DNA of 42,795 nt, taken from the NCBI RefSeq assembly GCF_001949145.1, contig NW_019091469.1, positions 855,445-898,239 of the forward strand, given 5' to 3'. A model generated the notes under the pieces. That model was not told where the DNA came from. It worked only from the letters and a program-made list of their open reading frames with translations, and searched no databases. The translations under genes were made by a program, and so were the position numbers. The stretch is from Acanthaster planci (lineage: Eukaryota; Echinodermata; Asteroidea; Valvatida; Acanthasteridae). Positions 39,886-42,795 of the stretch are shown in pieces (within the stretch, counting starts at the first letter, position 1; each line of letters starts with the position of its first letter).

Positions 39886-42605
39886 ACTCGTCTTGTGCTC
39901 ATATCATGGTCAAGTTCGGTCGGCCTGTTCTTGACACGGGTTTCTTGTTCTCGCGCTCGAACCTTGGGAACACGGGGACTCAAGAACACTGGTCTCGGAA
40001 CAGGATCGCATACCACCTCCTCGCTAGGGTTGTACAGGAACGCTCGGAAAAACTCGTGAGATATGGTTTTTGGACAGCTGCAAAAAAGAAGCGAGATGGC
40101 TTACAAAGCCGGAGACAATGGAAATTTTGTAAAATAACTTTAATAAATTTTCATAACACAGAAATGAATGTTTCTTTTTAAATGGAAAAGAATTTAGCCC
40201 AGTTATCCAACCATTAACTGTCAAGCTGCATGCTGCTTGCCACTAACTACCAGTGAGGCAGTGCTAAGGTGAAAAGGTGTTTCATTTTTTCCAAGTTGTG
40301 GAAGAAATTTGTTATTATTCCTGTCCCCTGCACGACTAGGCTTACAGAATAAAATTGAAGGAATCCACAGTAATAATAATCAACGGTGACTTAAGTTGAC
40401 TTGTCATGCATTACAGTATTTGAAGAGTTCACGAACTGCAGAGAGCAAAGCCAAATGTTAAAACTTCGAAATGAAGTTTTCCATAACAAGACAAACTGGG
40501 AATTCACAAACAAAGAAGCAAATAGACAATCGACAGATCACTGATGTCGAGGTCATTGGTTGAAATTGTGCGCATGATTTAAGACAATTTTCCCCGTCAA
40601 AATTGAGAATTTATTTCTTGGGTGCGCAGGTCTCTCGTTGGATAATTCACCGATTGGGCGATATTCTGCTTGGCACAGTTCTATTCAAAAAAAGGGAAAG
40701 ACTTGTTCCACGCCTGTATTTTATTACTATCCAAAACAGATCACGAATGGCGGGAAATCGATCTTGTCGTCCATTATAACGAGTTGGTAGACATTTCCTT
40801 AATGTCTGAAAATGATTGTTCTGCAGACCGTTTATAAACAACACACGCCTGTCCAAACAATGAGTGTTTTCATGGGTATCCGTCAGCGGAACGAAACCAA
40901 TTTACGGTCAATTGATATTATTGTTTTAAGAAGTTGGCTTGACAGCGCAAATTCCCCGGACAACTGGGATAACCAAGTTGTTTCCGTTGGGGTCAAATCT
41001 CAGTTCTGTGCTTGATCACTTGCAAATGTTCCGATTCAACGGCAGTTCCAGCCAAAGAATCGAGTTCTTTTGCTGCAAGATACAGTGCGAACTGGACATT
41101 TCTTACAGTTGCAGTAGTTTCGAGGGTTTGACGTCCGTCTTCTATTTGTCAGTTTTGTTGGCAAAGTGCAGAATGTCATTATGAGAATGTGGTTGTCCAG
41201 TCTTCTCCATCTAGGCCTAAGTTGAAAAGCCCCTCCATAATTGACACCCCCATTAATCGGCAAATTTCAGGAACACATTTCTGGCTACCTGTCTTCCATC
41301 GTCTTTCCAGTGCCATCTTCCATTAGCTTTTTCAGACATTCGCACTCCTCATCCTAAAGGAACACAAGTCTCGGCCACACCTCTGTTCATTAACTGACGG
41401 TGTTATGTGACACGAGCATCCGTCATTTGGCAGAAGACACGGGCATCTTTGATGGCACCACTGAGATGTCTTGGTGCAAGGTTACGTGGAAGGCGTCGTG
41501 ACTGTTATTTCGCCGGAGGCTTTTTGATGGAAGTTGTGAGAGAGTTTAAATGACCGTAATTTGTGAGTCTGCCTGGTCCTTGTCATATCTACTGCAGTGG
41601 ACACTGTTCTGAGCCTCGGGGTTGGTTTTGGTGGGTCAGAGAGGATCAGCTGGGTGTCAGCCATTAATGCTCCCAAATTCCACAAACTTGCCTTTTTTAT
41701 TTTCACCATTGCCTGCCAATTATGTTTAGCTAACGAGCATCGCTGCGTGGTGATGGTGGGTCTCCATCATCATCTCAACAAAGGGTATAGGAGGCAGTGA
41801 TTTCACACGACGTAAATTAACATACGTGGTATGCATGAAATGGCAAACTTGATTAGGGCAATACTTGTTGATCGTGGTATTTCTTTGTCCAACCGGCGAT
41901 TTTCATGCCGTAAAAGTTTGAATGTGGAAGCGTCTTGTGAACACCTAAAATGCCAAACAGCTCATTTCACTTCAGCAAGTCGGGTTGTGTTCAGCATAGT
42001 TCTTGAGTTTGCTAATCCAGTTTATTGTTCTTGGATCATGCACTCCTAGCCTCTTGGTCAAAGGTCGAGCTCCAGCCTTCAGGAAACATGCATCGCTGCC
42101 AAACAAGAAAGTTGCATCCTCGAAGTCGGAAAAGGATGATTTCCTGTTGGGAAAGTGGAGCTTTGACTACGTCCTGTCGATGCAGTGTCAGGACGATGTT
42201 GAGCGGCCTTTGGTCGCGCGTTGACAATTCACCCGAGGGCTATCCCGTTAAGGAGATCATGGAGCTGACCCTGATCTCATTACTCTGGTTATGGGTGCAG
42301 TGTCCCAATTCAAGGAAAATTCTCCGCCAGGCCGAGGCGCACAAAAAGTACCCCCAGAGATTGTTTCGAAAAGAGGGGTCTGTTTTGGCCAAGAAATGGT
42401 GGAATTGTGTCAGTATGGCCCAGGGTCATCTCTGTAGATTCAGGGGCACCCATCTGGGGGCAAAGCAGACAAAAATGGGATTGAAAATTAGGCAGAAGAG
42501 CCCCAGGAAGGTGAGGGATGTCATTTGAAAAATGGCCGCTGGGAGGGCTTGGCAACATTCACTTTTTTGGGAGTGAGTTTGTTTTGGGCGGATAATTGAA
42601 AAATT

Positions 42606-42632
42606 CATTGGTTAACCTACTAAAAATTGAAA
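42606..42632 (+). repeat. Second copy of the 27-base word at 2400-2426
   Basis: It matches 25 of 27 bases of the copy at 2400. The preceding 250 bases (from about 42240) look like dispersed-repeat sequence rather than coding DNA, but no inverted or direct end repeats were found. Confidence 0.4.
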
Positions 42633-42795
42633 ATCAAATGAAATCTGAAGGACCAAACAACACATTGTTTTTTGTTTGAGAGGCCTCAGGGACTTCAGTT
42701 GCCTGCCATGGGGCTCCAAACTTGGTTGATTTTACACTATTTTCAATGGAGCTTGAATTAGTTCAGTGCACCCTATATGAACACTACTGCCGTAC

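Larger units (their letters stand above)
37066..42795. other. Probable long intron or intergenic DNA, no coding exon recognised
   Basis: If the exon at 36889 is real, this is at least partly its first intron. The longest frame, 42025-42528 plus (167 codons), is matched by overlapping frames on the other strand and has no domain. The stretch contains a diverged direct repeat (39640-39885) and a 27-base word near its end that also occurs at 2400. Confidence 0.5.

Noticed and set aside
39921-40060. Repeated gttcttg/ctcg/ggaac words suggesting a complex inverted repeat
   Set aside because: The arms could not be aligned beyond short words, so no element could be defined.
42025-42528. 167-codon plus-strand frame near the window end
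   Set aside because: No domain; overlapping frames on the other strand are similar in quality, and the region looks like old repeat DNA.

Overview
The window is animal nuclear DNA. The genes are split by spliceosomal introns with GT/AG borders, intergenic DNA is AT-rich, coding exons are clearly richer in G+C, and many short inverted-repeat elements are scattered through introns and spacers. No bacterial or viral gene was seen. The proteins match bilaterian orthologues closely. Frequent taggccta and tacatgta words, and an element ending in a ccgcgccatgaaattggg-type terminus, suggest an invertebrate deuterostome, perhaps an echinoderm. That taxonomic call is an inference.

Layout. (1) 268-1413 (+) holds an intronless RING-NHL protein resembling malin (NHLRC1). 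(2) 1461-7924 has no gene I can support. (3) 7925-19251 (+) is a complete 15-exon cytosolic arginyl-tRNA synthetase gene (RARS1), reconstructed exon by exon to 671 residues; its introns carry at least four inverted-repeat elements and a hammerhead-like motif. (4) 20333-24482 has no recognisable gene. (5) 24483-29881 (-) is a complete 10-exon ABHD18-type alpha/beta hydrolase of 603 residues, with a long disordered insert between the two halves of its catalytic domain. (6) 30727-32753 (+) is a complete 5-exon POLR1D (RPAC2/AC19) gene of 120 residues, head to head with ABHD18 across an 845-bp spacer. (7) 32754-36888 holds only weak candidates: two minus-strand ORFs and a TATA-box-led two-exon micro-gene. 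(8) 36889-37065 (+) is a first coding exon for a type II membrane protein whose remaining exons were not found. (9) 37066-42795 is otherwise gene-free.

The recognisable genes are mostly housekeeping: arginine charging for translation, a shared subunit of RNA polymerases I and III (rRNA and tRNA synthesis), and a lipid-type hydrolase. RARS1 and POLR1D both serve protein-synthesis capacity, but nothing shows that they are co-regulated. I did not find a convincing new multi-gene system. The most unusual items are the TATA-led micro-gene, the enlarged ABHD18 insert, the fold-back element in POLR1D intron 1 and the hammerhead-like motif beside RARS1 exon 14. All exon borders were set by eye from splice consensus, reading-phase agreement and remembered family sequences; none was tested by alignment or transcripts.
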